Assembly: GCA_030549495.1 (NCBI GenBank)
Contig: JAUIRK010000370.1
Span: forward strand, 434,001 to 498,000
Length of the DNA stretch: 64,000 nt
Direction of reading: 5' to 3'
From: Nectonema munidae
Taxonomy: Eukaryota > Nematomorpha > Nectonematoida > Nectonematidae
The notes under the pieces are model-generated. The model made no database searches. It was not told the origin of the DNA and saw nothing but the letters and a program-made list of their open reading frames with translations. Every line of letters begins with the position of its first letter. The first letter of the stretch is position 1. Both the position numbers and the translations under genes were made by a program. Shown piece by piece: positions 45,740 through 59,930 of the stretch.

Positions 45740-46640
45740 TATTATCCAAAATTCAGTACAGAAATAAAATAAGCATAGTCGATTTGGTATAAAACAGATA
45801 TTTATTTTTTTGAAAATATTTTTGAAGACACTATCTAGAAGTAAACCGCAAATCTGATTCAAGCTTCCAGATATTTTAAAACCATAAATGCCAAACTTAA
45901 GTCCAAAAATTAAACCAGCATCTTCCATTTGGCATAAAAATAGATATTTTATTAAAATTTCAAAAATATTTCTTTAGACAAAGACGTAAATCGAAAATTT
46001 GATTGCCACTTTCAGACATTTAAAACCTCTAATTGCAAAAAATTATTTCAGAAATAAAAATTATCATGGTGGAATTTGTTTAAAAACATATATTTCATGT
46101 AAAATTAGAGAGAATATTTTAGGATATAGTTTTAAGACATAAACCGCAAATTTGATTGACACATGCAGTAAAACCTCTAAATGCGAAAACTGTGTTCAGA
46201 AATGAAATCATCATGATCTATTTGCTATAAAAACAAATTTTAGAACTAAACGCAAATTTAATTGATACGTATATCTATTTTCAAATTCAAACTGCAAAAA
46301 TTGAGTCCATAAATGAAACTAGCATGGTTGATTTGGTATAAAAACTTATATTTAATTGTAAACTTTGAATGAATGTGTTTGGAGACAATTTTTAGAAGTA
46401 AACCTCAAATTTAATTAAGACTTATAGGTATTTCCAGATCCTAAACGTAAAAAATTAGTCCAGAAATGAAACCAGCATGGACGATTTAGTATAACACATA
46501 TATTTTATGTAAAATGTGAAGGAATGTTTGTTTAGACAATTTTCAGAAGTAAACCGCAAATTTGATTAATACTTTTAGGTATTTTCACATCTTAAACGTA
46601 AAAAATGAGTCTAAAAATGAAACCAGCATGGCCGATTTAG
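45740..46640. repeat. Satellite of about 150-base monomers, second array
   Basis: Units begin near 45747, 45890, 46035, 46183, 46294, 46447 and 46598. The run 46035-46440 matches 1180-1590 at roughly 93-95%, including the short 111-base unit, in the same orientation. Confidence 0.9.
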
Positions 46641-46644
46641 TTAC

Positions 46645-49600
46645 ATTAGGTACAAAAAGGAAACACTTAAACACAGGCAAGTACCAACAGAGGGCACTCA
46701 AACACACATAGGCAAAATAGGGAGCACTCAAACACAGGCAGGAACAAACAACGAGCACTCTATAAACAAGGAGCACCCAAACACAGGCAGGCACAAACAA
46801 GGAGCACTTAAACACAGGTAGGACTTAAACAATAGTCAAGCAGAAACAAGGAGCACTTAAACACACGCAGGCACTCAAACAGGGAGAACCCAACACACGC
46901 AGGCACAAATAGGGTTGACTTAAACACAGGCAAGCACAAACAAGGAATACTTAAACAGAGACAGGCACAAAAAGGGACACTTTAACACAGGCAAACACCA
47001 ACAGGGGGATTCAAACTCAAGCAGGCTTAAACATGAGGCACTCAAACATGGGGCAATATAACACAGGCAGACACAAAAAAGGAGCACTCAAACGGAGGCA
47101 GGTTCAAATAAGGGCTCAAACAGGAAAAACCCAACACACGCAGGTACATACAGGGTGGACTTAAACACAGGCAGGCACAAACAGGGAGCATTTAAACAGA
47201 TTGAGGCTCAAAAAGGGAGTACTTTAACACAGGCAAGCACCACAAGGGGCATTGAAACACAGGAAGGCAAAAGCAGGCAAAAAAAGAGGGACTAAAACAT
47301 GGGACACTATAACACAGGCAGACACAAATAAGGAGCACTCAAACACAGGCAGGTTTAAACAGGGAGCACTCAAACACAGACAGGCACAAACAGGGAGCAC
47401 TCAAACACAGGCAGGCACAAACAGGGAGGATTTAAACACAGGCAGGCACAAAAAGGGAAAACTTAAACACATGCAAGCACAAAAAGGGAAAACTTAAACA
47501 GATTCAGGCAGAAAAAGGGAGCAATTTAAAACAGGTAAACACCTACAGGGGCCACACAAACACAGGAACGCACAAACAAGGAGGACACAAACACAGGCAG
47601 GCACAAACAGGAGGCACTCAAACACAGGCAGGCACAAATATGAGGCACTCAAGCACGGACAGACACAAACAATGAGCACTCAAACACAGGAAGGCTCAAA
47701 CAGGGAGCACTCAAACACAGGCAGGCACAAACAGGGTTGACTTAAACAAAGGCAGGCGCAAAAAGGGAGCATTTTAACACAGGCAAGCACCAACAGGGAG
47801 CATTCAAAAACAAGCAGGCATAAACATGAGGCACTCAAACATGGGGCACTATAACACAGGCAGGCTCAAAAAGGGAGCACCCAAACACAGGCAGGCTCAA
47901 AAAGGGAGCACTCAAACACAGGTAGTCACTAACAGAGAGGACTTAAACACACGCTGGCACAAACAGGGAACACTTAAACACATGCAAGCTCAAACCCGGA
48001 GCAATTAAACAGATTCAGGCACAAAAAGGGAGCACTTTAACACAGGAAAGCACCAACAGAGGGCACTCAAACACAGGAAGGCACAAACAGGAAGCACATA
48101 CAAGCAAAAACAGGGGGCACTCAAATACAGCAGGAACAAACGACGAGCACTCAATCAACAGGAAGCACCCAAACACGGTCAAGCACAAACAAGTAGCACT
48201 TAAACAATAAGCAAGCAGAAACAGGGAGCACTTAAACACATGCAGGCTCTCAAATAGGGAGAACTCAACATACGCAAGCACAAACAAGGTGGAATTAAAC
48301 ACAGGCAGGCACAAACAGCGAGCACTTAGACACAGGCAGGCGCAAACAGGTAACACTCAAACGCAGGCAGTTACAAACAGAGAGCACTCAAACACAGGCA
48401 TTAACAAACAACGAGCACTAAATCAACAGGGAGCATCAAAACACAGTCAGGCACCAACAACGAGGGCAAGGAGAGAAGGGAGCACTTAAACACAGGCAGG
48501 CACTCAAACACAGGCAGGCCCAAACAGGGTGGATTTAACCACATGCAAGCACTTAAACAGATTTAGGCACAAAAAGGGAACACTTAAACACAGGCAAGTA
48601 CCAACAGAGGGCACTCAAACACATAGGCAAAATAGGAAGCACTCAAACACAGGCAGGAACAAACAACGAGCACTCAAACACAGGCAGGCACAAACAAGGA
48701 GCACTTAAACACAGGTAGGACTTAAACAATAGTCAAGCAGAAACAAGGAGCACTTAAACATAGACAGGCACTTAAACAGGGAGAACCCAACACACGCAGG
48801 CACAAATAGGGTTAAGTGAAACAAAGGCAGGCACAAACAGGGAGCACTTAAACAGAGACAGGCACAAAAAGGAGCACTTAAACAGAAACAGACACAAAAA
48901 GGGAGCACTTAAATAGAGACAGGCACAAAAAGGGAGCACTTTAACACAGGCAAACACAAGCAGGCATAAACAGGAGGCACTCAAACATGAGGCACTATAA
49001 CACAGGCAGACACAAAGAAGGAGCACTCAAACACAGGCAAGCTCAAAAAGGGAGCACTCAAACACAGGCAGGCACAAACAGGGAGGACTTAAACACAGGC
49101 TAGCACAAACAGGGAACACTTAAACACATGCAAGCTCAAACAGGGAGCACTTAAACAGATTCAGCACAAAAAGGGAGCACTTTAACACAGGCTAGCACCA
49201 ACAGAGGGCACTCAAACACAGGAAGCACATACAGGAAAACCAGGGAGCACTCAAACAAAGGCAGGAACAAACGACGAGCACTCAATCATCAGGGAGCACC
49301 CAAACACGCTCAGGCACAAACAAGGGGCACTTAAACACAGGTAGGACTTAAACAATAAGCAAGAAGAAACAGGGACCACTTAAACACAGGCAGGCAATCA
49401 AATAGGGAGAACCCAACATACGCAAGCACAAACAAGGTGGAATTAAACATAGGCAGGCACAAACAGCGAGCACTTAGACATAGGCAGGCGCAAACAGGTA
49501 ACACTCAAACGCAAGCAGTTACAAACAGAGAGCACCCAAACTCAGGCATTAACAAATAACGAGCACTAAATCAACAGACAGCATCCAAACACAGTCAGAC

Positions 49601-51590
49601 AAAAACAACGATGGCAAGGAGAAAAGGAAGCAATTAAACACAGGCAGACACTCAAAAACAGCGAGCACCCGACACAGGCAGGCACGAACAGTGTGGACTT
49701 AACCACATGCAAGATTAGGCACAAAAAAGGAACACTTAAACACAGGCAAGTACCAACAGAGGGCACTCAAACACACATAGGCAAAATAGGGAGCACTCAA
49801 ACACAGGCAGGAACAAACAACGAGCACTCTATCAACAGGGAGCACACAAACACAAGCAGGCACAAACAAGGAGCACTTAAATACAGGTAGGACTTAAACA
49901 ATAGTCAAGCAGAAACAATGAGCACTTAAACACAGGCAGGCACTCAAACAGAGAGAACCCAACACACGCAGGCACAAACAGGGTTGACTTAAACACAGGC
50001 AGGCACAAACAAGGAGCACTTAAACAGAGACAGGCACAAAAAGGGAGCACTTTAACACAGATAAACACCAACAGGGGGCATTCAAACACAAGCAATCATA
50101 AACAGGAGGCACTCAAACGCAAGCACAAACAAGGAGCACTTAAACAGATTCAGGCACAAAAAGGGAGCACTCAAACACATTCAAGCTCAAACAGGGAGAA
50201 CCCAACATATGCAAGCACAAACAAGAAGGAATTAAACACAGGCAGGCACAAACAGCAAGCACTTAGACAAAGGCAGGCGCAAATAGGTAACACTCAAACG
50301 CAGGCAGTTACAAACAGAGAGCACTCAAACACAGGCATTAACAAACAACGAGCACTCAATCAACAGGGAGCATCCAAACACAGTTAGACACAAACAACGA
50401 AGGCAAGGAGAAACAGGGAGCACTTAAACACAGGCAGACACTCAAAAGGGAGAACCCAACACACGCAGGCACAAACAGGGTTGACTTAAACACTGGCAGG
50501 CACAAACCGAGGGAAGGAAAGGGGGACCCACCGGGGGGGGGGAGAGCACTTAAACAGAGAAAGGCACAAGAAGGGAGCACTTTAACACAGCCAAACACCA
50601 ACAGGGGGCATTCAAACACAAGCAGGCATAAACAGGAGGCACTCAAACATTGGGGCACTACAACACCGGCAGACACAAACAAGGAGCACTCAAACACAGG
50701 CAGGCTCAAAAAGGGAGCACTCAAACACAGGCAGGCACAAACAGGGAGGACTTAAACACAGGGTAGCACAAACAGGGAAGACTCTAACAGATGCAATCTG
50801 AAACAGGGAGCACTTAAACAGATTCAGGCACAAAAAGGGAGCACTTTAACACAGGCAAGCACTAACAGAGGTCACTCAAACACAGGAAGGCACAAACAGG
50901 AAGCACATACAGGCAAAAACAGGGAGCACTCAAACACAGGCAGGAACAAATGACGAGCACTCAATCAACAGGGATCACGCAAACACTGTTAGGCACAAAC
51001 AAGGAGCACTTAAACACAGGTAGGACTTAAACAATAAGCCAGCAGAAACAGGGAGCACTTAAACACAGGCAAGCTCAAACAGGGAGAACCCAACATACGC
51101 AAGCACAATCAAGGTAGAATTAAACACAGGCAGGCACAAACAGGTAGCACTTAAACAGAGACAGGCACAAAAAAGGAACACTTTAACACACGTAAGCACC
51201 AACAGGGGGCATTCAAACACAGGAAGGCAAAAACAGGAGTCACTCAAACATGGGGCACTATAACACAGACAAACACAAACAAGTAGCACTCAAACACAGG
51301 TAGGCTCAAACAGGGAGCATACATAGGGAAAACTTAAACACAGGGAGGCACAAACAAGGGAAACTTAAACACATGAAAGCACAAACAGGGAGCACTTAAA
51401 TAGATTCAGGCACAAAAAGGGAGCACTTAACACAGGCAAGCACCAACAGAGGGCACTCAAACACAGGAAGGCACAAACAGGGAACACCCAAACACAGGAA
51501 GGCATAAACAAGTAGCACTTAACCACAGGTAGGACTTAAATAATAGGCAAGTAGAAACAGGGAGCACTTAAACAGAGGCAGGCACAGTCA
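46645..51590. repeat. 31-base minisatellite array, left block (about 160 units)
   Basis: Unit of 31 bases with core words GGGAGCACT, (T/C)AAACACAGG and AGGCACAAACA. A clean example with the AGAGACAGG variant is 54546-54576, repeated exactly several times. Units vary by substitution and small indels and form ordered groups. The + strand is A-rich and T-poor. Because 31 is not a multiple of 3, a frame cycles through all phases every 93 bases, which explains the many short open frames on both strands. Confidence 0.97.
47930..51040. repeat. Duplicated array segment, copy A (partner 56850-59930)
   Basis: Unit order and private variants match 56850-59930 at a constant offset of about 8922 bases, dropping to 8889 after a 33-base insertion at 50508-50540. 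Only scattered substitutions and small indels differ, so the duplication is recent compared with unit divergence. Confidence 0.9.
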
Positions 51591-52807
51591 GAGAGGGGGC
51601 AGTGAAAAATAGGGAATTTAAAAGGGGTGGATAGCCCTTACAAGGGGGAGAACAAAAGAAAAAAACGTGATTTCAAGGGGGTTAAAAAGTCTTTCAATTA
51701 TCTATAGCCACTAAATGCCAGTTCAAACCTTATAGTTTGAACCCAAAAGTGGAATTGGTGAGGTTTCAATCACCGAAACCTGTCTTTCACACAGTGTATT
51801 CTATGTGATAATGATAAAATACAAGAGAACTTACAATTTCTAGTAATATATATTTTAATTCATATTTTGAATAAAGAGCATTGTTAAAAACAAAAGAGAA
51901 TGAAATATGCTTTTTAATTTTAAAGAAATTAAAAATTTTACTAAATATTTTTGAAAAATTGAAATATATTTTAAATATTTTATTCGCATGGACATTATTG
52001 ACATCGAGTTAACAAAAATAAAGGACAAATTTTCACTTTTCAAAACTCAAGGCTTTACTTTTGCAACTTATTTTATACCTACCCTTCTCGATAAATTTCT
52101 TGAGAAAAAAGAAAGAAAGAAAGAAAGAGAAAGATCCTTCTCAAGATTTAATTAATCCTGAGTGTGCTCAACTACTGAATACTACTGTAATTTTTTATTC
52201 TAAATTGTACATTTTTTCCAATAAATTCTTTCTTTCTTTCAAGAAAGATAATTAGTTTGTTTGTTACTATTTTAAGCTTATATATATATTTTTTTTTAAT
52301 AAAACAGGGTTCTTGTTTTTATTTTTTTAGTAATTAATATTCTGATTTCTATAAAAGATAAAGATTATAGATAATTTTTAAATATGTAAGGTGTTAATAA
52401 TAGTCTATTTTCTTTAAACTAAGTTATTTAGTTAAAATTTTTTTTCTTAATTGTATTATTTTAAAATTTTAATTATTAAGTTTTAAAAGATTTCATTAGA
52501 TTTGTACAAATTTATTTTTAATTTAAATAAACACATCTATCTACTTTTGATTAAGATTTTATATAGTTAACGATAAATTATTGTCATATTTTATTTTATA
52601 TTGTCCACTAATTTGTATGATAATCTAATTTGCTAATTCATTTATTATGTAAATTATCATATCTTTGCGTGTAAAATTAATCTTTATATCTACTAATGAT
52701 CCTTCTGTGGGATATCAATAATTATTAGGTGTACCAATAATGTTTACAGTGGTAACAATTTACGGGAGGTACCCATCATCTTTTCAGTACGAATAATCTT
52801 TGAATAA
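51591..52807. other. AT-rich island inside the minisatellite
   Basis: About 1.2 kb of non-repeat sequence separates the two array blocks. It starts with GAGAGGGGGCAGTG-like sequence and becomes very AT-rich, with a GAAA microsatellite at 52110-52132 and small hairpins around 51731 and 51765. A 64-residue frame at 52061-52255 has no recognised similarity. It may be an insertion or a remnant of the original locus. Confidence 0.7.
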
Positions 52808-53499
52808 ACATGCAGGCACAAACAGGGGACATCTAAACACATTCAGTAACAAATGGAGCAATTAAACAGATTCAGTCACAAAAAGGTTGCACTTTAACAC
52901 AAACAAGCACCAACAGGGGGCACTTAAACAACACAGGCAGGCATAAACAGGCAGCACTTAAACAACATTGAGGCACCAACAGGGAGCACTTAAACAGATT
53001 CAGGCACAAAAAGGGAGCACTTTAACACAGGCAAACACAAGCTGAAGGCACAATCAGGAAGCACTCAAGCATATACAGGCAAAAACAGGGAGCACTCATA
53101 CACAGGCAGGAACGACGAGAACTCAATCAACAGGAAGCATCCAAACAAGGAGCACTTAAACACATGTAGGACTTAAACTTTAGTCAAGCAGAAACAGGGT
53201 TGACTTAAACACAGGCAGGCACTCAAACAGTGAGAACCCAACGCACGCAGGTACAAACAGGGTTGAATTAAACACAGGCAGGCACAAACAGGGAGCACTT
53301 AAACAGAGACAGGCACAAAAAGGGAGCACTTTAACACAGGCAAACACCAACATGGGGCATTCAAACACAAGCAGGCATAAACAGGAGGCACTCAAACATA
53401 GAGCACTATAACACAGGCAGACACAAACAAGGAGCACTCAAACACAAGCAGGCTCAAAAAGAGAGCACTCAAACACAGCGAGCACCCGACACTGGCAGG

Positions 53500-54180
53500 C
53501 ACAAACAGGGTGGACTTAACCACATGCAAGCACTTAAACAGATTTAGGCACAAAAAGGGAACACTTAAACACAGGCAAGTACCAACAGAGGGCACTCAAA
53601 CACACACAGGCAAAATAGGGAGCACTCAAACACAGGCAAAATAAGGAGCACTCAAACACAGGCAGGAACAAGCAACGAGCACTCTATCAACAGGGAGCAC
53701 GCAAACACAGGCAGGCACAAACAAGGAGCCTTTAAACACAGGTAGGACTTAAACAATAGTCAAGCAAAAACAAGGAGCACTTAAACAGAGGCAGGCACTC
53801 AAACAGGGGAACCCAACACACGCAGGCATAAACAGGGTTGACTTAAACACAGGCAGGCACAAACAGGGAGCACTTAAACAGAGACAGGCACAAAAAGAGA
53901 GCACTTTAACACAGGCAAACACCAACAGGGGGCATTCAAACACAAACAGGCATAAACAGGAGTCACTCAAACATGGGGCACTATAGGAAGACAAACAAGC
54001 AGCACTCAAACAAAGGCAGGCCCAAAAAGGGAGCACTCAAACACACGGAGAACTTAAACACAGGCTGGCACAAACAGGGAACACATACAAGCTCAAACAG
54101 GGAGCACTTAAACAGATTCAGGCACAAAAAGGGAGCACTTTAATACAGGAACACCAACAAAGGGCACTCAAACACAGGAA
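53500..54180. repeat. Array segment present three times
   Basis: Closely matched at about 55420-56090 and 61380-62030, including the private string ATGGGGCACTA followed by AGGAAGA-type sequence and the CACACGGAG unit. The offset to the second copy is about 1.9 kb. Confidence 0.85.
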
Positions 54181-55640
54181 GGCACAAACAGGAAGCACAT
54201 ACAGGCAAAAACAGGGAGCATTCAAACACAGGCAGGAACAAAAGACGAGCACTCAATTAACAGGAAGCACCCAAACACGGTCAGGCACAAACAAGGAGCA
54301 CTTAAACAATAAGCAAGCAGAAAGAGGGAGCACTTAAAAACTTGGCACCCAAATACAGGCAGGCACAAACAAGGAACACTTAAACAAAGGTAGGACTTAA
54401 ACAATTGTCAAGCAGAAACAAGGAGCACTTAAACATAGGCAGGCACTCAAACAGGGAGAACCAAACACACGCAGGCACAAATAGGTTTGAGTGAAACACA
54501 GGCAGGCACAAACAGGGAGCACTTAAACAGAGACCGGCACAAAAAGGGAGCACTTAAACAGAGACAGGCACAAAAAGGGAGCACTTAAACAGAGACAGGC
54601 ACAAAAAGGGAGCACTTAAACAGAGACAGGCACAAAAAGGGAGCACTTTAACACAGGCAAACACAAGCAAGCATAAACAGGAGGCACTCAAACATGAGGC
54701 ACTATAACACAGGCAGACACAAACAAGGAGCACTCAAACACAGGCAAGCTCAAAAAGGGAGCACTCAAACACATGCAGGCACAAACAGGGAGGACTTAAA
54801 CACAGGCTGACACAAACAGGGAACACTTAAACACATGCAAGCTCAAACAGGGAGCACTTAAACAGATTCAGCACAAAAAGGGAGCACTTAAACAGATTCA
54901 GCACAAAAAGGGAGCACTTTAACACAGGCTAGCACCAACAGAGGGCACTCAAACACAGGAAGCACATACAGGCAAAAACAGGGAGCACTCAAACAAAGGC
55001 AGAAACAAACGACGAGCACTAAATCAACAGGGAGCACCAAAACACGGTCAGGCACAAACAAGGGGCACTTAAACACAGGTAGGACTTAAACAATAAGCAA
55101 GAAGAAACAGGGACCACTTAAACACAGGTAGGCAATCAAATAGGGAGAACCCAACATACGCAAGCACAAACAAGGTGCAATTAAACACAGGCAGACACAA
55201 ACATCGAGCACTTAGACATAGGCAGGCGCAAACAGGTAACACTGAAACGCAGGCAGTTACAAACAGAGAGCACTCAAACACAGGCATTAACAAATAACGA
55301 GCACTAAATCAACAGGCAGCATCCAAACACAGTCAGACACAAACAACGAGGGCAAGGAGAAAAGGGAGCACTTAAACACAGGCAGGCACTCAAACAGAGG
55401 GAGCACCCGATACAGGCAGGCATAAATAGGGTGGACTTAACAACATGCAAGCACATAAACAGATTTAAGCACAAAAAGGGAACACTTAAACACAGGCAAG
55501 TACCAACAGAGGGCACTCAAACACACACAGGCAAAATAGGGAGCACTCAAACACAGGCAGGAACAACAACGAACACTCTATCAACAGGGAGCACGCAAAC
55601 ACAGGCAGGCACAAACAAGGAGCCTTTAAACACAGGTAGG
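54060..55640. repeat. Duplicated array segment (partner about 59970-61590)
   Basis: Shares unit order with 59970-61590 at an offset of 5916-5948 bases, including ACACATACAAGCTCAAACAG (54079 against 59997) and the run of AGAGACAGG units (54525 against 60460). Confidence 0.85.
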
Positions 55641-56849
55641 ACTTAAACAATAGTCAAGCAAAAACAAGGAGCACTTAAACAGAGGCAGGCATTCAAACAG
55701 GGGAACCCAACAGACGCAGGCACAAACAGGGTTGACTTAAACACAGGCAGGCACAAACAGGGAGCACTTAAACAGAGACAGGCACAAAAAGAGAGCACTT
55801 TAACACAGGCAAACACCAACAGGGGGCATTCAAACACAAACAGGCATAAACAGGAGTCACTCAAACATGGGGCACTATAGGAAGACAAACAAGCAGCACT
55901 CAAACAAAGGCAGGCCCAAAAAAGGGAGCACTCAAACACACGGAGAACTTAAACACAGGCTGGCACAAACAGGGGACTTAAACACATGCAAGCACAAACA
56001 GGGAGCACTTAAACAGATTCAGGCACAAAAAGGGAGCACTTTAATACAGGAAGCACCAACAAAGGGCACTCAAACACAGGAAGGCACAAACAGGAAGCAC
56101 ATACAGGCAAAAACAGAGAGCACTCAAACACAGGCATTAACAAACAATGAACACTAAATCAACAGGGAGCATCCAAACACAGTCAGGCACAAACAACGAG
56201 GGCAAAGAGAGAAGGGAGCACTTAAACACAGGCAGGCACTCAAACACAGGCAGGCACAAACAGGGTGGACTTAACCACATGCAAGCACTTAAACAGATTT
56301 AGGCACAAAAAGGGAACACTTAAACACAGGCAAGTACCAACAGAGGGCACTCAACACATAGGCAAAATAGGGAGCACAACACAGGCAGGAACAAACAACG
56401 AGCACTCTATCAACAGGGAGCACCCAAATACAGGAAGGCACAAACAATGAACACTTAAACAAAGGTAGGACTTAAACAATTGTCAAGCAGAAACAAGGAG
56501 CACTTAAACATAGGCAGGCACTCAAACAGGGAGAACCCAACACACGCAGGCACAAATAGGGTTGAGTGAAACACAGGCAGGCACAAACAGGGAGCACTTA
56601 AACAGAGACAGGCACAAAAAGGGAGCACTTAAACAGAGACAGGCACAAAAAGGGAGCACTTAAACAGAGACAGGCACAAAAAGGGAGCACTTAAACAGAG
56701 ACAGGCACAAAAAGGGAGCACTTTAACACAGGCAAGCAGGCATAAACAGGAGGCACTCAAACATGAGGCACTATAACACAGGCAGACACAAACAAGGAGC
56801 ACTCAAACACAGGCAAGCTCAAAAAGGGAGCACTCAAACACAGGCAGGC

Positions 56850-59800
56850 ACAAACAGGGAGGACTTAAACACAGGCTGGCACAAACAGGGAACACTTAAA
56901 CACATGCAAGCTCAAACAGGGAGCACTTAAACAGATTCAGGCACAAAAAGGGAGCACTTTAACACAGGAAAGCACCAACAGAGGGCACTCAAACACAGGA
57001 AGGCACAAACAGGAAGCACATACAAGCAAAAACAGGGGGCACTCAAATACAGCAGGAACAAACGACGAGCACTCAATCAACAGGAAGCACCCAAACACGG
57101 TCAAGCACAAACAAGGTAGCACTTAAACAATAAGCAAGCAGAAACAGGGAGCACTTAAACACATGCAGGCTCTCAAATAGGGAAAACCCAACATACGCAA
57201 GCACAAACAAGGTGGAATTAAACACAGGCAGGCACAAACAGCGAGCACTTAGACACAGGCAGGCGCAAACAGGTAACACTCAAACGCAGGCAGTTACAAA
57301 CAGAGAGCACTAAACACAGGCATTAACAAACAACGAGCACTAAATCAACAAGGAGCATCAAAACACAGTCAGGCACCAACAACGAGGGCAAGGAGAGAAG
57401 GGAGCACTTAAACACAGGCAGGCACTCAAACACAGGCAGGCCCAAACAGGGTGGACTTAACCACATGCAAGCACTTAAACAGATTTAGGCACAAAAAGGG
57501 AACACTTAAACACAGGCAAGTACCAACAGAGGGCACTCAAACACATAGGCAAAATAGGAAGCACTCAAACACAGGCAGGAACAAACAACGAGCACTCAAA
57601 CACAGGCAGGCACAAACAAGGAGCACTTAAACACAGGTAGGACTTAAACAATAGTCAAGCAGAAACAAGGAGCACTTAAACATAGACAGGCACTCAAACA
57701 GGGAGAACCCAACACACGCAGGCACAAATAGGGTTGAGTGAAACAAAGGCAGGCACAAACAGGGAGCACTTAAACAGAGACAGGCACAAAAAGGAGCACT
57801 TAAACAGAAACAGACACAAAAAGGGAGCACTTAAATAGAGACAGGCACAAAAAGGGAGCACTTTAACACAGGCAAACACAAGCAGGCATAAACAGGAGGC
57901 ACTCAAACATGAGGCACTATAACACAGGCAGACACAAAGAAGGAGCACTCAAACCAGGCAAGCTCAAAAAGGGAGCACTCAAACACAGGCAGGCACAAAC
58001 AGGGAGGACTTAAACACAGGCTAGCACAAACAGGGAACACTTAAACACATGCAAGCTCAAACAGGGAGCACTTAAACAGATTCAGCACAAAAAGGGAGCA
58101 CTTTAACACAGGCTAGCACCAACAGAGGGCACTCAAACACAGGAAGCACATACAGGAAAAACAGGGAGCACTCAAACAAAGGCAGGAACAAACGACGAGC
58201 ACTCAATCATCAGGGAGCACCCAAACACGCTCAGGCACAAACAAGGGGCACTTAAACACAGGTAGGACTTAAACAATAAGCAAGAAGAAACAGGGACCAC
58301 TTAAACACAGGCAGGCAATCAAATAGGGAGAACCCAACATACGCAAGCACAAACAAGGTGGAATTAAACATAGGCAGGCACAAACAGCGAGCACTTAGAC
58401 ATAGGCAGGCGCAAACAGGTAACACTCAAACGCAAGCAGTTAAAAACAGAGAGCACTCAAACTCAGGCATTAACAAATAACGAGCACTAAATCAACAGAC
58501 AGCATCCAAACACAGTCAGACAAAAACAACGATGGCAAGGAGAAAAGGAAGCAATTAAACACAGGCAGGCACTCAAAAACAGCGAGCACCCGACACAGGC
58601 AGGCACGAACAGTGTGGACTTAACCACATGCAAGATTAGGCACAAAAAAGGAACACTTAAACACAGGCAAGTACCAACAGAGGGCACTCAAACACACATA
58701 GGCAAAATAGGGAGCACTCAAACACAGGCAGGAACAAACAACGAGCACTCTATCAACAGGGAGCACACAAACACAGGCAGGCACAAACAAGGAGCACTTA
58801 AATACAGGTAGGACTTAAACAATAAGCAAACAGAAACAGGGAGCACTTAAACACAGGCAGACACTCAAATAGGGAGAACCCAACACACACAGGCACAAAT
58901 AGGGTTGACTTAAACACAGGCAGGCACAAACAAGGAGCACTTAAACAGAGACAGGCACAAAAAGGGAGCACTTTAACACAGATAAACACCAACAGGGGGC
59001 ATTCAACCACAAGCAATCATAAACAGGAGGCACTCAAACGCAAGCACAAACAAGGAGCACTTAAACAGAGACAAGCACAAAAAGGGAGCACTCAAACACA
59101 GTCAAGCTCAAACAGGGAGAACCCAACATATGCAAGCACAAACAAGAAGGAATTAAACACAGGCAGGCACAAACAGCAAGCACTTAGACAAAGGCAGGCG
59201 CAAATAGGTAACACTCAAACGCAGGCAGTTACAAACAGAGAGCACTCAAACACAGGCATTAACAAACAACGAGCACTCAATCAACAGGGAGCATCCAAAC
59301 ACAGTTAGACACAAACAACGAAGGCAAGGAGAAACAGGGAGCACTTAAACACAGGCAGACACTCAAATAGGGAGAACCCAACACACACAGGCACAAATAG
59401 GGTTGACTTAAACACAGGCAGGCACAAACGGAGAGCACTTAAACAGAGAAAGGCACAAGAAGGGAGCACTTTAACACAGCCAAACACCAACAGGGGGCAT
59501 TCAAACACAAGCAGGCATAAACAGGAGGCACTCAAACATTGGGGCACTACAACACCGGCAGACACAAACAAGGAGCACTCAAACACAGGCAGGCTCAAAA
59601 AGGGAGCACTCAAACACAGGCAGGCACAAACAGGGAGGACTTAAACACAGGGTAGCACAAACAGGGAAGACTCTAACAGATGCAATCTGAAACAGGGAGC
59701 AATTAAACAGATTCAGGTACAAAAAGAGAGCACTTTAACACAGGCAAGCACAAACAGAGGGCACTCAAACACAGGAAGGCACAAACAGGAAGCACATACA

Positions 59801-59930
59801 GGCAAAAACAGGGAGCACTCAAACACAGGCAGGAACAAACGACGAGCACTCAATCAACAGGAAGCACCCTAACACGATCAGACACAAACAAGGAGCACTA
59901 AAACGCAGGTATGACTTAAACAATAAGCAA
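56850..59930. repeat. Duplicated array segment, copy B (partner 47930-51040)
   Basis: Matches copy A unit by unit, including rare variants such as the GATTAGGCAC junction (58634 against 49713) and the TGCAATCTGAAACAGG unit (59681 against 50793). Confidence 0.9.

Larger units (their letters stand above)
43948..46640. mobile_element. Second TTAA-type hairpin/satellite element, right end lost
   Basis: Starts at TTAA (43948-43951) followed by CGCTATTAGTGCTGGG, the inverted counterpart of CAGCACTAATAGGG at 2638-2651. Then comes a G/C hairpin (about 43989-44013, GGGGGGCGT...GCCCCCC). The TTAA lies inside the Tigger transposase frame, so the element inserted there. Further right are one tandem repeat (44030-44620) and the 150-base satellite (45740-46640), which ends abruptly at the 31-base minisatellite. 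Confidence 0.45.

Noticed and set aside
46645-51590. CRISPR-like array
   Set aside because: Repeat length is in the CRISPR range, but there are no unique spacers between units and the genome is eukaryotic with introns.
52061-52255. 64-residue frame with DPSQDLINPECAQLL
   Set aside because: It could be an exon by appearance, but it spans a GAAA microsatellite, has no partner exons nearby and no family I recognise.
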